Below, one piece after another: positions 28,604 to 37,795 of a DNA stretch of 64,000 nucleotides. Where the stretch lies: contig NZ_FNIX01000002.1 of assembly GCF_900104175.1 (NCBI RefSeq), positions 248,001 through 312,000 of the forward strand, read 5' to 3'. The translations under genes were made by a program, and so were the position numbers. This stretch comes from Lentzea jiangxiensis (GTDB lineage Bacteria; Actinomycetota; Actinomycetes; Mycobacteriales; Pseudonocardiaceae). Within the stretch, counting starts at the first letter, position 1, and every line of letters begins with the position of its first letter. The notes beneath the pieces were generated by a model. That model worked only from the letters and a program-made list of their open reading frames with translations, was not told the origin of the DNA and did not search any database.

Positions 28604-30055
28604 ATGTTCTTCGCACGGTTGTTCACGTCCCGGCGTGCCCGGCTCACCGCGCTGGCGGCGGTCCCGCTCGTCGCGGTCACCACGCTGACCGCGGTGGCCC
28701 ACCAGCCCGCCTCGGCCGCACCCGGTTGTTCGGTCACCTACACGGCACCGTCGCAATGGGACGGTGGCTTCACCGCCAACGTCGTCGTCACCAACCTCGG
28801 TGACGCCGTCGACGGCTGGACGCTCACCTGGAGCTTCGGTGCCGGGCAACAGGTGCGGCAGGCCTGGAACGCCCAGGTGACCCAGTCCGGCGCGGAGGTG
28901 ACCGCCCGCAACGTCTCCTACAACGCGGCGATCCCGACCGGCGGGCGCGTCGAGTTCGGGTTCAACGGTTCCAGCAGCGGCTCCAACCCCAACCCGACCG
29001 CCTTCACCCTCAACGGGACCCTGTGCACCGGCGACGTCGGTCCCACCACGACGACGACCACGACCACGACCACGACGGGCAACCCGCCGGTGGGGAACCT
29101 GCCGTCGAGCTTCCGCTGGTCCTCGAGCGGCCAGCTGATCAGCCCGAAGCCCGACGCCACGCACCCCAACGTCGCGGTCAAGGACCCGAGCGTCGTGTAC
29201 TACAACGGCAAGTACCACGTCTTCGCGTCGACCTACACCAACGGCTACAACCTGATGTACACGAGCTTCAGCGACTGGTCACAGGCGTCGTCGGCACCCC
29301 ACTACTACCTCGACCGCTCCGGCATCGGCGGTGGTTACCGGGCCGCGCCGCAGGTGTTCTACTTCGCGCCGCAACGCCTCTGGTACCTCGTCTACCAGAC
29401 CGGGTCGAACGCCTCGTACTCCACGACGACCGACATCTCGAACCCCTCGTCGTGGTCGGCGCCGAAGAACTTCTACGCCAACGGGATGCCGCAGATCATC
29501 CGCGACAACATCGGCAACGGGTACTGGGTCGACTTCTGGTTGGTGTGCGACACCGCGAAGTGCTACCTGTTCTCCTCCGACGACAACGGCCACCTCTACC
29601 GCTCGGAGACGAACCTCTCGCAGTTCCCCAACGGCTTCACCAACACCGTGATCGCCATGCGGGACAGCGACCGCAACCGGCTCTTCGAGGCGTCCAACGT
29701 CTACAAGATCGCCGGCAAGAACCAGTGGCTGCTGGTGCACGAGGCGATCGGCACCGACGGCCGCCGCTGGTTCCGCTCCTGGACCGCGCCCTCGATCACC
29801 GGGCCGTGGACGGCGCTGGCCGACACCGAGTCGAACCCGTTCGCCCGCGCCAACAACGTGACGTTCCCGGGTGGACAGTGGACCCGCGACATCAGCCACG
29901 GCGAGATGGTGCGCACGAACGTCGACCAGACGATGGAGATCAGCCCCTGCAAGCTCAGCTACCTCTACCAGGGCATGGATCCCAACGCCGGTGGTGACTA
30001 CAACCGGTTGCCCTGGCGGCTCGGGCTGCTGACGCAGACCAACTCGACCTGCTGA
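28604..30055 (+). CDS. Secreted CBM2 - GH62 alpha-L-arabinofuranosidase
   Basis: The protein has 483 residues: signal peptide to about 40 (ASA), CBM2 (41-140), Thr linker, GH62 (about 160-483). [28 protein letters not shown] (base Asp) and RLFEASNVY (acid Glu) mark the family. It releases arabinose from arabinoxylan like the CBM13-GH62 at 18412, but with a cellulose/xylan-binding CBM2 at the N-terminus. The start follows CGAAGGGTG, 31 nt after the esterase stop. Confidence 0.92.
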   Translation: MFFARLFTSRRARLTALAAVPLVAVTTLTAVAHQPASAAPGCSVTYTAPSQWDGGFTANVVVTNLGDAVDGWTLTWSFGAGQQVRQAWNAQVTQSGAEVTARNVSYNAAIPTGGRVEFGFNGSSSGSNPNPTAFTLNGTLCTGDVGPTTTTTTTTTTTGNPPVGNLPSSFRWSSSGQLISPKPDATHPNVAVKDPSVVYYNGKYHVFASTYTNGYNLMYTSFSDWSQASSAPHYYLDRSGIGGGYRAAPQVFYFAPQRLWYLVYQTGSNASYSTTTDISNPSSWSAPKNFYANGMPQIIRDNIGNGYWVDFWLVCDTAKCYLFSSDDNGHLYRSETNLSQFPNGFTNTVIAMRDSDRNRLFEASNVYKIAGKNQWLLVHEAIGTDGRRWFRSWTAPSITGPWTALADTESNPFARANNVTFPGGQWTRDISHGEMVRTNVDQTMEISPCKLSYLYQGMDPNAGGDYNRLPWRLGLLTQTNSTC

Positions 30056-30068
30056 TCCCCCCAGGACA

Positions 30069-30098
30069 GACGCCGCCGGTCGCGCCGCCGGCGGCGTC
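30069..30098 (+). terminator. Hairpin between GH62 and GH27
   Basis: An 11-bp GC stem (30069-30079 with 30088-30098) and 8-nt loop lie in the 70-bp gap. Without a T run it may be a partial terminator or mRNA processing/stability element inside the operon. Confidence 0.5.
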
Positions 30099-30125
30099 TC
30101 CCACCCCTGCCAGAGAGGGGCGACG

Positions 30126-31751
30126 ATGCCCACCCGGTTCCGAAAGATCGTCCTCGCCGCAGCCGTGCTGGCGGCGACCACCACCTCGCCGCCGGCCGCG
30201 GTCGCTGCACCCGGCAGCCCGGCCCTGACCCCGCCGCTGGGCTGGAACAGCTGGAACAGCTTCGGCTGCGGCATCACCGAGAGCCAGGTCTGCCAGGCCG
30301 CCGACGCGATGGTGTCGTCGGGCATGCGCGACGCCGGCTACCAGTACGTCGTCGTGGACGACTGCTGGTTCGACCCGCAGCGCGACGCGTCCGGTGCCCT
30401 GCGTTCACACCCGACGAAGTTCCCGAGCGGCATGAAGGCCCTCGGCGACTACATCCACGCACGCGGCCTCAAGTTCGGCATCTACCAGGTGCCCAACGAG
30501 AAGACCTGCGCGCAGGGCACCGGCGCGTTCCCCGGTTCGACCGGCAGCAAGGGCCACGAGGTCCAGGACGCGCGCACCTTCGCCTCCTGGGGCGTCGACT
30601 ACCTGAAGTACGACTGGTGCTCCGGCGCCGGCACGCGCGACGAGCAGGTCGCCCGGTTCACGATCATGCGCGACGCCCTGCGCGCCACCGGCCGCCCGAT
30701 CGTCTACAGCATCAACCCCAACAGCTTCCACCCCATCACGGGCGACCGGTACAACTGGGGCGAGGTCGCCGACCTGTGGCGCACCACCGAGGACCTGCTG
30801 GACATCTGGCAGAACGGCAACACCAACAGCTACCCGATGGGGGTCGGCAACGTCGTCGACGTCACCGCCCCGCTCGCCGTCCAGGCGGGGCCCGGCCACT
30901 GGAACGACCCGGACATGCTGGTCGTCGGCCGGCCGGGACTCACGCTGACGGAGTCCCGCTCGCACTTCGCGCTCTGGGCTCTGATGGCGGCGCCCCTCAT
31001 GGCGGGCAACGACATCCGCACGATGTCGGCCGACGTGAGCGCGATCCTGCGCAACCAGCGCCTGATCGCCGTGAACCAGGACCGGCTCGGAGCGGGCGGC
31101 CGTCGGGTCCGCGACGACGGTGCCATCGAGGTCTTCGCCAAACCGCTCTCCGACGGCTCGGTCGCCGTCGGCCTGTTCAACCGGGGCGGCGGCACCGCGA
31201 CCGTCGCCACCACCGCCGCCCAGATCGGTCTCTCCGGGAGCGGTTTCACGCTGACCGACCTGTGGACGGGGGGCACTTCGACCACGTCCGGCGCGATCTC
31301 CGCCTCGGTGCCCGCCCACGGCGTCGCCGCGTTCCGGGTGAGCGGCGGCAGCTTCATCGAGAACACCACCTCCCGGCTGCGGGGCGCGGGGTCGAACCGC
31401 TGCCTCGACGTGGAGAACGGCTCCACGGCCTCGGGAGCCGCCGTCGTGGTCCAGGACTGCCTCACGCCCGCTTCCCAGCACTGGACGTCCTGGGCGAACG
31501 GTGAGCTCCGCGTGTTCGGCGACAAGTGCCTCGACGCTTACGACCAGGGCATGACCAACGGCACGCGGGTCATCGTCTGGCAGTGCAACGGCCAGGCCAA
31601 CCAGCGGTGGACGCTCGGCTCCGACGGAACGGCCCGCAACGCCGGCGCCGGGCTGTGCCTCGACGTCGAGGGCGCCGCGACCGGGAACGGCTCCCGGCTC
31701 GTCCTGTGGACCTGCAACGGCCAGTCCAACCAGAGGTGGGGGCGATCATGA
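30126..31751 (+). CDS. Secreted GH27 glycosidase - CBM13
   Basis: The protein has 541 residues: signal peptide to about 33, GH27 barrel with C-terminal beta-domain (about 34-400), ricin-type CBM13 (about 410-541; NQRW repeats). PPLGWNSWNSFGC, VVVDDCW, DYLKYDWCSG (nucleophile Asp) and GHWNDPDML (acid Asp) define GH27. GH27 contains alpha-galactosidases and beta-L-arabinopyranosidases. The segment GIYQVPNEKTC differs from the GIYSD-type sequence usual in alpha-galactosidases, and the CBM13 layout recalls actinobacterial arabinopyranosidases, so specificity is open. Confidence 0.88.
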   Translation: MPTRFRKIVLAAAVLAATTTSPPAAVAAPGSPALTPPLGWNSWNSFGCGITESQVCQAADAMVSSGMRDAGYQYVVVDDCWFDPQRDASGALRSHPTKFPSGMKALGDYIHARGLKFGIYQVPNEKTCAQGTGAFPGSTGSKGHEVQDARTFASWGVDYLKYDWCSGAGTRDEQVARFTIMRDALRATGRPIVYSINPNSFHPITGDRYNWGEVADLWRTTEDLLDIWQNGNTNSYPMGVGNVVDVTAPLAVQAGPGHWNDPDMLVVGRPGLTLTESRSHFALWALMAAPLMAGNDIRTMSADVSAILRNQRLIAVNQDRLGAGGRRVRDDGAIEVFAKPLSDGSVAVGLFNRGGGTATVATTAAQIGLSGSGFTLTDLWTGGTSTTSGAISASVPAHGVAAFRVSGGSFIENTTSRLRGAGSNRCLDVENGSTASGAAVVVQDCLTPASQHWTSWANGELRVFGDKCLDAYDQGMTNGTRVIVWQCNGQANQRWTLGSDGTARNAGAGLCLDVEGAATGNGSRLVLWTCNGQSNQRWGRS

Positions 31752-33697
31752 GATGGGTTCCGGCAGGAGCGGCGCTGTCCGCCCTCGTCCTGGTGGCCGC
31801 GGGTGTCGCGGCGAGCACCACGGCGCAGGCGGCACCGGGGTGCTCGGTCACCTACACCAAGACCTCAGAGTGGCAGGGCGGCTTCGGGGCGTCCGTCTCC
31901 ATCACCAACACCGGTGACGCGATCACCGGCTGGACGCTGGAGTGGACCTACGCGTCGGACCAGCAGGTCGGGCAGCACTGGAACGCCGTGATCACGCAGA
32001 GCGGCGGCCAGGTCAGCGCGCGCAACGTCTCCTACAACGGGTCCGTGCCGACCGGTGGCAAGGTCGAGTTCGGGTTCAACGCCACGGCCGGCTCCACCAA
32101 CACAGACCCGGTCTCGTTCCGCCTCAACGGCACCACCTGCGGCGGTACAGGAGGCCCGACCACGACCACGACGACGACCACCACCACGACCACCTCCACG
32201 ACCCCGTCGTCGTTCACGAACCCGGTGTTGTGGCAGGACTTCGCGGACATCGACATCATCCGGGTCGGCGACGCGTACTACTACTCGGCGTCGACCATGC
32301 ACTACTCGCCGGGTGCTCCCGTGCTGCGGTCCTACGACCTCGTGAACTGGGAGTTCGCCGGGCACTCCGTGCCGCGCCTGGACTTCGGCTCCAAGTACGA
32401 CCTCAACGGCGGCAGGGGGTACGTGCGCGGGATCTGGGCGTCGTTCCTCAACCACCGCAAGAGCAACAACACCTTCTACTGGGGCGGCTGCGTCGACTTC
32501 GCCCAGACCCACATCTACACGGCCACGTCGGTGGACGCGCAGTGGTCGAAGCTGTCGACGATCAACAAGTGCTACTACGACGCCGGGATGCTGGTCGACG
32601 ACAACGACACGATGTACGTCGCCTACGGCAACACGACGATCAGCGTGGCGCAGCTGTCGGCCGACGGGAAGTCCGAGGTGCGGTCGCAGCAGGTGTTCCA
32701 GACGCCGTCCAACATCGGCACCCTGGAGGGCGCGCGGTTCTACAAGCGCAACGGCAGCTACTACATCTGGCTCACCAGGCCCGCGAACGGCCAGTACGTC
32801 CTCAAGGCCTCCAGCCCCTTCGGCCCGTACACGGTGCAGCAGGTGCTGCTGGACATGCGCGGCCCGATCCAGGGCGGGGGAGTGCCGCACCAGGGAGGCA
32901 TGGTCCAGACGCAGAACGGCGACTGGTACTACATGGCCTTCGTCGACGCCTACCCCGGCGGCCGCGTGCCGGTGCTGGCCCCGATCACCTGGACCTCCGA
33001 CGGCTGGCCGCGCGTCACCACGGTCAACGGCGCCTGGGGGGTGAACTACCCGAGGCCGAACCTGCCGTCGAGACCGGTGAAACCGATGACCGGTGTCGAC
33101 ACCTTCGACGGCACGGCGCTCAAACCGCAGTGGGAGTGGAACCACAACCCGGACACGACGAAGTACAGCGTCAACAACGGTTTGCGGCTGTCCACCGCGA
33201 CCGTCACCAACGACCTCTACAGCGCCCGCAACACCCTCACCCACCGGGTCCAGGGTCCGACCTCGACCGCCACCGTCACGCTGGACCTCGCGTCGATGCG
33301 CGACGGTGACCGCACCGGGCTCGCGATGCTGCGCGACTCGTCGGCGTGGATCGGCGTCAAACGCGACAACGGCCGCAACAGGGTGGTCATGGTCAACGGC
33401 CTCACCATGGACAGCAGCTGGAACACCACGGGCACGGGAACGGAGGTGGCGAGCGCGACCCTGTCCGGCACGAGGATCTGGTTGCGCGCCAACGCGGACA
33501 TCCGGCCCGGCAGCGGACGCCAGGCCCGGTTCTCCTACAGCACCGACGGGGTGAACTTCACGCCGCTGGGCACCGGCTTCACGCTGAAGAACGAATGGCA
33601 GTTCTTCATGGGCTACCGCTTCGGCATCTTCAACCACGCCACCCAGGCGCTGGGCGGGTCCGTCGCCGTTCAACGTTTCGAGCTCACGACTCCATGA
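31748..33697 (+). CDS. Secreted CBM2 - GH43 arabinofuranosidase/xylosidase
   Basis: The protein has 649 residues. ATG 31748 overlaps the GH27 stop (ATGA), giving MRWVPAGAALSALVLVAAG as signal peptide. CBM2 (about 30-130) and a Thr linker lead to the GH43 propeller (about 155-460): DFADIDIIR (base Asp), YYDAGMLVDD (pKa Asp) and TLEGARFYKR (acid Glu). A C-terminal concanavalin-like sandwich (about 470-649) is typical of GH43 xylosidase/arabinofuranosidase subfamilies. It trims arabinoxylan oligomers. Its 3' end overlaps the convergent sigma-like ORF by 14 nt. Confidence 0.9.
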   Translation: MRWVPAGAALSALVLVAAGVAASTTAQAAPGCSVTYTKTSEWQGGFGASVSITNTGDAITGWTLEWTYASDQQVGQHWNAVITQSGGQVSARNVSYNGSVPTGGKVEFGFNATAGSTNTDPVSFRLNGTTCGGTGGPTTTTTTTTTTTTSTTPSSFTNPVLWQDFADIDIIRVGDAYYYSASTMHYSPGAPVLRSYDLVNWEFAGHSVPRLDFGSKYDLNGGRGYVRGIWASFLNHRKSNNTFYWGGCVDFAQTHIYTATSVDAQWSKLSTINKCYYDAGMLVDDNDTMYVAYGNTTISVAQLSADGKSEVRSQQVFQTPSNIGTLEGARFYKRNGSYYIWLTRPANGQYVLKASSPFGPYTVQQVLLDMRGPIQGGGVPHQGGMVQTQNGDWYYMAFVDAYPGGRVPVLAPITWTSDGWPRVTTVNGAWGVNYPRPNLPSRPVKPMTGVDTFDGTALKPQWEWNHNPDTTKYSVNNGLRLSTATVTNDLYSARNTLTHRVQGPTSTATVTLDLASMRDGDRTGLAMLRDSSAWIGVKRDNGRNRVVMVNGLTMDSSWNTTGTGTEVASATLSGTRIWLRANADIRPGSGRQARFSYSTDGVNFTPLGTGFTLKNEWQFFMGYRFGIFNHATQALGGSVAVQRFELTTP

Positions 33698-33923
33698 CCC
33701 CGTTCTCCAGCAGCGTGCGCCTCAACGCGTGCAGACCGTGGTGCAGCCGCGACTTCACGGCACCCTGCGGCAGCTCCAACGCCTCGGCGAGCTCGGCGAC
33801 GGACTCACCGCGGTAGAAGGCCCGCACGACCACCACCCGGTGCTCGGGCTCCAGCGCCGACAGCGCGTCGGCGACGAGCGAAGCGCCGGGTGGCAGGTCG
33901 TCGCGGGCCTTGCGCGTGGTCAC
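33684..33923 (-). CDS. Stand-alone sigma-70 region 4 (ECF-type) or remnant
   Basis: The protein has 79 residues. The sequence LSALEPEHRVVVVRAF, ESVAELAEALELPQGAVKSR and LHALRRTLLE is a full region 4 helix-turn-helix of an extracytoplasmic-function sigma factor. Region 2, needed for -10 recognition and core binding, is absent, and no sigma sequence lies upstream. It begins at GTG 33923, directly after a hairpin that ends the adenylation gene, with a poor ribosome site. It could be a decayed sigma gene or a small DNA-binding/anti-sigma-like protein. Confidence 0.55.
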   Translation of the reverse strand: MTTRKARDDLPPGASLVADALSALEPEHRVVVVRAFYRGESVAELAEALELPQGAVKSRLHHGLHALRRTLLENGVMES

Positions 33924-33926
33924 GGA

Positions 33927-33954
33927 CGCCCGCCCTACCCGCGCAGGGCGGGCG
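33927..33954 (-). terminator. Hairpin over the end of the adenylation gene
   Basis: A 10-bp perfect stem (33927-33936 with 33945-33954) and 8-nt loop include the TAG stop (33935-33937) of the minus-strand adenylation gene. It would end or attenuate transcription before the sigma-like ORF. Confidence 0.5.
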
Positions 33955-35452
33955 AACGTCCGTCCAGGCAGGACAGCAGGGCGCGTCGATCGACCCTGCC
34001 GCGCCCGGTGGTCGGCAGCGCGTCGACCGGAACGATCAGCGTCGGCACGCAGTAGTGCGGCAACCGCTGGGAGACCGCGAGCTTGGCCAGTTCCGGCGCC
34101 GCGGTCCGGGGGCTGATGAACCCGACCAGCCTGCCGTCGTGCACCAGGGTCGTGGCCTGCTCGCAGTCCGCCGCGCGTTCCAGGGCGGCGGTGACGGTGT
34201 CCAGCTCGAACCGGTACCCGAGCACCTCGACCTGGTCACCGGCGCGGCCGTGGTGCTCCAGCTGCCCGTCGGCCGTCCAGCGGCCCAGGTCGCGCGTCCG
34301 GAACATCAGACGGCCACCACCGAGGAACGGATCGGGGCGGTAGCGCCGCGCCGTCAGCTCCGGGTCGCCCACGTAGCCGGCGGTCACGCCCGCGCCGCCG
34401 ACCCACATCTCCCCGATCTCGCCCGGCGGAAGCGGCTCCTGCGCGTCGTCGAGCACGTACACGGTCGTGTTCGGCACCGGCCGCCCGATGGTGAGCTGAC
34501 CGCGACCGGCCTCGTAGCGCTGCACGGTGTTGACGATCGTCACTTCGGTGGGACCGGACGCGTTGTGGAAGGTCGCCCGGCGGGACCACCTGTCCGCCAG
34601 CGACTGCGGGCAGCGCTCACCGGCGACGGCGACCGTGTGCACCCGCGGACACGTTTCGGGGTCCACAGTGGCCACGACGCTCGGCGTCGCGATCAGGACG
34701 TCCACCGCTCGCGCCGTCTGCCGGACGTCCTCACCGCGCAGCACGAGAGTGCCGCCGTTGGCGAGCGTGCCGAGCACCTCCCACATCGCGAGGTCGCAGC
34801 CGATGTCCAGCAGCTGCGCCACCCTGGTGCCCGGCGTGACGCCGAGTGAACCGGGAGCGGTGAGCAGGAGGTTGCACAGGCCGGCGTGCGAGATCCGCAC
34901 GCCGCTGGTGCCGGTGAAGACGACGGCGGCGATGTCCGACTCGGCGGTGTTGGTGCGGCAGAACGACCCCACGTCGGGCAGGGTGTCGATCGCGACGACC
35001 GCGGCCAGGTGGCCGGGCAGGGTGTCCGCGCTCGTGGTGAGCACGACGTCGATGCGCGCGACGCGGACGGCGTGCCGCAGCTGCGCCTCCGGCGTGGTGC
35101 TCACGTCCAGCGGCACGTACGAGGCACCTGCTTTGAGCACGGCGAGAACGCCCACGACCATGGAGATCGACCGCGTCAGGAACAGTCCCACGTGGTCACC
35201 GGGGCGCACGCCGCCGCGGACCAGGAACTCCGCCAGCAGTCCGGCCTTGGCGTCGAGCTCCGCGTACGTCAGCGACTCACCGAGGTGCTCCACGGCCGTC
35301 AGCCGCGGATGCCGCGCGACGTGCGCCTCGAAGGCGTGGTGGACGTGGTCGAACGGAGGGGTTCGGATCGGTCCGGCGCCGTACGCCTGGAACAGCGCGC
35401 GGTCGGCGGCGGACAGCTCTCCGAGAGCGGGTTCGAGGAACTCGGCTGTCAC
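33935..35452 (-). CDS. Free-standing NRPS-type adenylation protein with altered active site
   Basis: The protein has 505 residues. GTG 35452 was chosen because AGGAGG lies 5 nt before it. Motifs of amino-acid adenylation domains are readable: LTYAEL (A1), LKAGASYVPLD (A2), NASGPTE (A5), FRTRDLGRW (A7), and LGYRFELDTV (A8). Two essential parts are changed. The phosphate loop TSGSTGxPKG is shortened to TGTSGVRISH, and the A10 motif has GRGRVDRRAL with Arg where the catalytic Lys should be. No carrier or condensation domain follows. It may be a pseudo-enzyme or a degenerating gene. Confidence 0.8.
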   Translation of the reverse strand: MTAEFLEPALGELSAADRALFQAYGAGPIRTPPFDHVHHAFEAHVARHPRLTAVEHLGESLTYAELDAKAGLLAEFLVRGGVRPGDHVGLFLTRSISMVVGVLAVLKAGASYVPLDVSTTPEAQLRHAVRVARIDVVLTTSADTLPGHLAAVVAIDTLPDVGSFCRTNTAESDIAAVVFTGTSGVRISHAGLCNLLLTAPGSLGVTPGTRVAQLLDIGCDLAMWEVLGTLANGGTLVLRGEDVRQTARAVDVLIATPSVVATVDPETCPRVHTVAVAGERCPQSLADRWSRRATFHNASGPTEVTIVNTVQRYEAGRGQLTIGRPVPNTTVYVLDDAQEPLPPGEIGEMWVGGAGVTAGYVGDPELTARRYRPDPFLGGGRLMFRTRDLGRWTADGQLEHHGRAGDQVEVLGYRFELDTVTAALERAADCEQATTLVHDGRLVGFISPRTAAPELAKLAVSQRLPHYCVPTLIVPVDALPTTGRGRVDRRALLSCLDGRSPALRG

Positions 35453-35516
35453 AACGGCCTCCTCTCGTGCGGTGTTCTCCATCTTGAACGAGACAGACCA
35501 CTGAACGCGGGCGAGT

Positions 35517-35537
35517 TGTCGAATCACCTGTCGAATC
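35517..35537. promoter_or_regulatory. Direct repeat between adenylation and Nudix genes
   Basis: TGTCGAATC occurs at 35517-35525 and 35529-35537, a 12-nt period, in the divergent gap 35453-35597. It could be a tandem binding site. Confidence 0.35.
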
Positions 35538-35597
35538 GATTAAGTTCCTGTGTCGCAGGAACTTGCCGCACGCAGCCGACGCAGGCAGAGTCGCGGT

Positions 35598-36011
35598 GTG
35601 GACGAAGGCACCAACATCGTGATGATCAACCCCGCCGGCCAGGTCCTGCTGTACCTGCGCGACGACAAACCCGACATCCGGTTCCCGAACACGTGGTGCC
35701 TGCCGGGCGGCTACCTCGAAGAAGGAGAGCGGCCGCACGAGTGCATCAGGCGGGAGATCGAAGAGGAGATGGGCGTGGTGCTCGCGCCGGACGCCGTCCA
35801 CTCGTTGTGCTCCGAGCGAAGGCCGTACGGCGTCGAGCACACGTTCTGGGCGGAAGCCGACCTCGACCTCAATCAGGTCGTGCTCACCGAAGGGCAGCGT
35901 CTCAGGTGGTTCACCCGCGAGGAGGTCGAGGCGCACGAACTGGGGTACGAGGACAACGCCGTCCTCGCCGAGTTCTTCGCGCGCCGCGACCGGGGCGACC
36001 TGACCACCTGA
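35598..36011 (+). CDS. Nudix hydrolase
   Basis: The protein has 137 residues. The Nudix box is complete: GGYLEEGE, then seven residues, then REIEEEMGV, matching G-x5-E-x7-REUxEExGU. It hydrolyses a nucleoside diphosphate linked to another group; the substrate is unknown. GTG 35598 was preferred to GTG 35550, since the latter adds a 16-residue basic tail of low quality. Divergent to the adenylation gene. Confidence 0.85.
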   Translation: MDEGTNIVMINPAGQVLLYLRDDKPDIRFPNTWCLPGGYLEEGERPHECIRREIEEEMGVVLAPDAVHSLCSERRPYGVEHTFWAEADLDLNQVVLTEGQRLRWFTREEVEAHELGYEDNAVLAEFFARRDRGDLTT

Positions 36012-36068
36012 CCGTTACCCGGACAGCTGATCAACCTCGGGACGACCACCTGCACGCGACCTGGCGTA

Positions 36069-37154
36069 TCAATCCGTTGTGGACAGCTGGAAAACCGTCT
36101 CCTGCCGGTAGACCTCGCCGGGGCGCAGCACCGCGCTCGGGAAGTCCGGGCGGTTCGGCGAGTCCGGGAAGCGCTGGGCCTCCAGGGCGAAGCCGGCGCC
36201 GCGGCCGTAGGGACGGCCGCCGGTGCCGACCAGGTCGTCGGTCAGGAAGTTGCCCGAGTAGAACTGCAGGCCCGGCTCCGTGGTCCACAGGGTGAGCAGG
36301 CGGCCCGACTCCGGATCGCACGCCTGCGCCGCGAACGACGCCCCGGAGGAGTCCAGCACCCAGTTGTGGTCGTACCCGCCCGCGACGTCGAGCTGCGGGT
36401 CGGACGCGCCGATGCGGGCGCCGATCGCGGTCGGCAGCCGGAAGTCGAACGGGCTGCCCTCGACCGGTGCGGGATCCCCCACCGGGATCAGGTCGTCGTC
36501 GACGCGGCAGTAGCGGCTCGCGTTCAGCATCAGCGACTGGCGGAGCACGTCGCCGCTGCCCTCGCCGGCGAGGTTCCAGTAGGTGTGGTTGGTCAGGTTG
36601 AGCACCGTCGGGGCGTCCGTCGTCGCGTGGTAGGCGATGCTCAGGCGGTTCTGCCGGTCGAGCCGGTACGTCACCTGCGTGGTCACGGTGCCGGGGAAGC
36701 CGCTGTCGCCCGCCGGGCTGACCAGCTCGAGCCGCACGCCCACGCTGTCGGCTTCGTGCAGCTCGGTCGCCGACCACACCTTCGTGTCGAAGCCCTCCGG
36801 CCCGCCGTGCAGGCTGTTCGGGCCGTTGTTGAGCGGGAGCCGGTGCACCACGCCGTCGAGGGTGAACGTGCCGCGGGCGATCCGGTTGGCGTACCGGCCG
36901 ATCAGGGCGCCGAAGAACACCCTGTTCGCGCCGGGCTCGCTGTTCTTGACGTAGTCGTCGAGCGAGGGGAACCCGAGCACCACGTTGGCGGGAACGCCGT
37001 CGCGGTCCGGTGCCTCCAGCGACTGGACCACGCCGCCGTAGTCCAGCACCCGCACGGTGACCCCGCCCGGCCACGACAGGACGTACCGGTGGACGTCGGC
37101 TTCACCGACCCGGCCGAACGGCTCGCGGACGAGCCCGGGTTCCCGCTGTGACAT
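36069..37154 (-). CDS. galM: Aldose 1-epimerase (galactose mutarotase)
   Basis: The protein has 361 residues and interconverts alpha and beta anomers of aldoses in the cytoplasm. Landmarks: GRYANRIARGTF, NLTNHTYWNLAG (catalytic His) and FALEAQRFPDSPN (catalytic Glu). The start at 37154 follows GAGGAG. It lies downstream of the monosaccharide importer on the same strand and would prepare imported galactose or arabinose for metabolism. Confidence 0.9.
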   Translation of the reverse strand: MSQREPGLVREPFGRVGEADVHRYVLSWPGGVTVRVLDYGGVVQSLEAPDRDGVPANVVLGFPSLDDYVKNSEPGANRVFFGALIGRYANRIARGTFTLDGVVHRLPLNNGPNSLHGGPEGFDTKVWSATELHEADSVGVRLELVSPAGDSGFPGTVTTQVTYRLDRQNRLSIAYHATTDAPTVLNLTNHTYWNLAGEGSGDVLRQSLMLNASRYCRVDDDLIPVGDPAPVEGSPFDFRLPTAIGARIGASDPQLDVAGGYDHNWVLDSSGASFAAQACDPESGRLLTLWTTEPGLQFYSGNFLTDDLVGTGGRPYGRGAGFALEAQRFPDSPNRPDFPSAVLRPGEVYRQETVFQLSTTD

Positions 37155-37167
37155 CGAACTCCTCGGA

Positions 37168-37502
37168 TCAGTTGACCAGGGCCCGGCAGTGCTGAGGCCG
37201 GATCCGTTGTGGTGCGGCGCTTTCGGGAGTCGGCGCAGCGGGGACGATCACACCGTCCCTGCCGAACCTCGTCCTGTCGATCGTGGTCTTCCGGTGCGTG
37301 CCGTCCCTGCTGGGATGGCGAAGCGGTGCTGGACCAGGTACCAGTCGTCGGTGCCCGGCGCCTGGAGCACCGAGCTGTGGCCCGTGCCCAGGATCCCGAG
37401 GTCCGGCTCCTTGTTCAAGATCAGACCCCTGTTCGTGAAGGGGCCGGTGGGGCTCGGAGCGGTGGCGTGGGCGACGCGGTAGTCCTCGCTGCGGGTGTCG
37501 TC
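37168..37502 (-). pseudogene. Broken GH43 C-terminal fragment
   Basis: Reading leftward from 37502, DDTRSEDYRVAHATAPS, then SPTGPFTNRGLIL, GILGTGHSSVL and HRFAIPAG match the end of a GH43 enzyme. The match then continues in another frame (DGTHRKTTIDRTRFG) to a stop at 37168. Adding one G to the GGG near 37312 restores the frame. The N-terminal three quarters of the enzyme are absent. Upstream, 37503-37795 holds a codon-like open frame (ILTSGLGEVGVRDRFSLPAT) that I do not recognise. It lies behind the importer operon as a lost arabinosidase would. Confidence 0.65.
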
Positions 37503-37795
37503 GACCGACCGCCGACCGGCTGCCGGTGCGCTGCGCCGCGTCCCAGCCGCGGCCACCGTCGCTCTTCAGGGCGGTGGCCGGCAGGGAGAACCTGTCGCGC
37601 ACGCCCACCTCGCCGAGGCCTGACGTCAGGATCGGCCGGCCGTTGCCGAGCCCGGAGAAGTCCGGCGCGGCCGCCGCCGTCCGCACGAGCGGTTCGGCGG
37701 CGGCCGGCGGCACCGGGACCAGCGCGTCCGTCACGACCGCGACGGGGCAGAGGTGGCGCAGGGATGCCATGGTCGCCTTCAGGGCTGGTGAGGGG

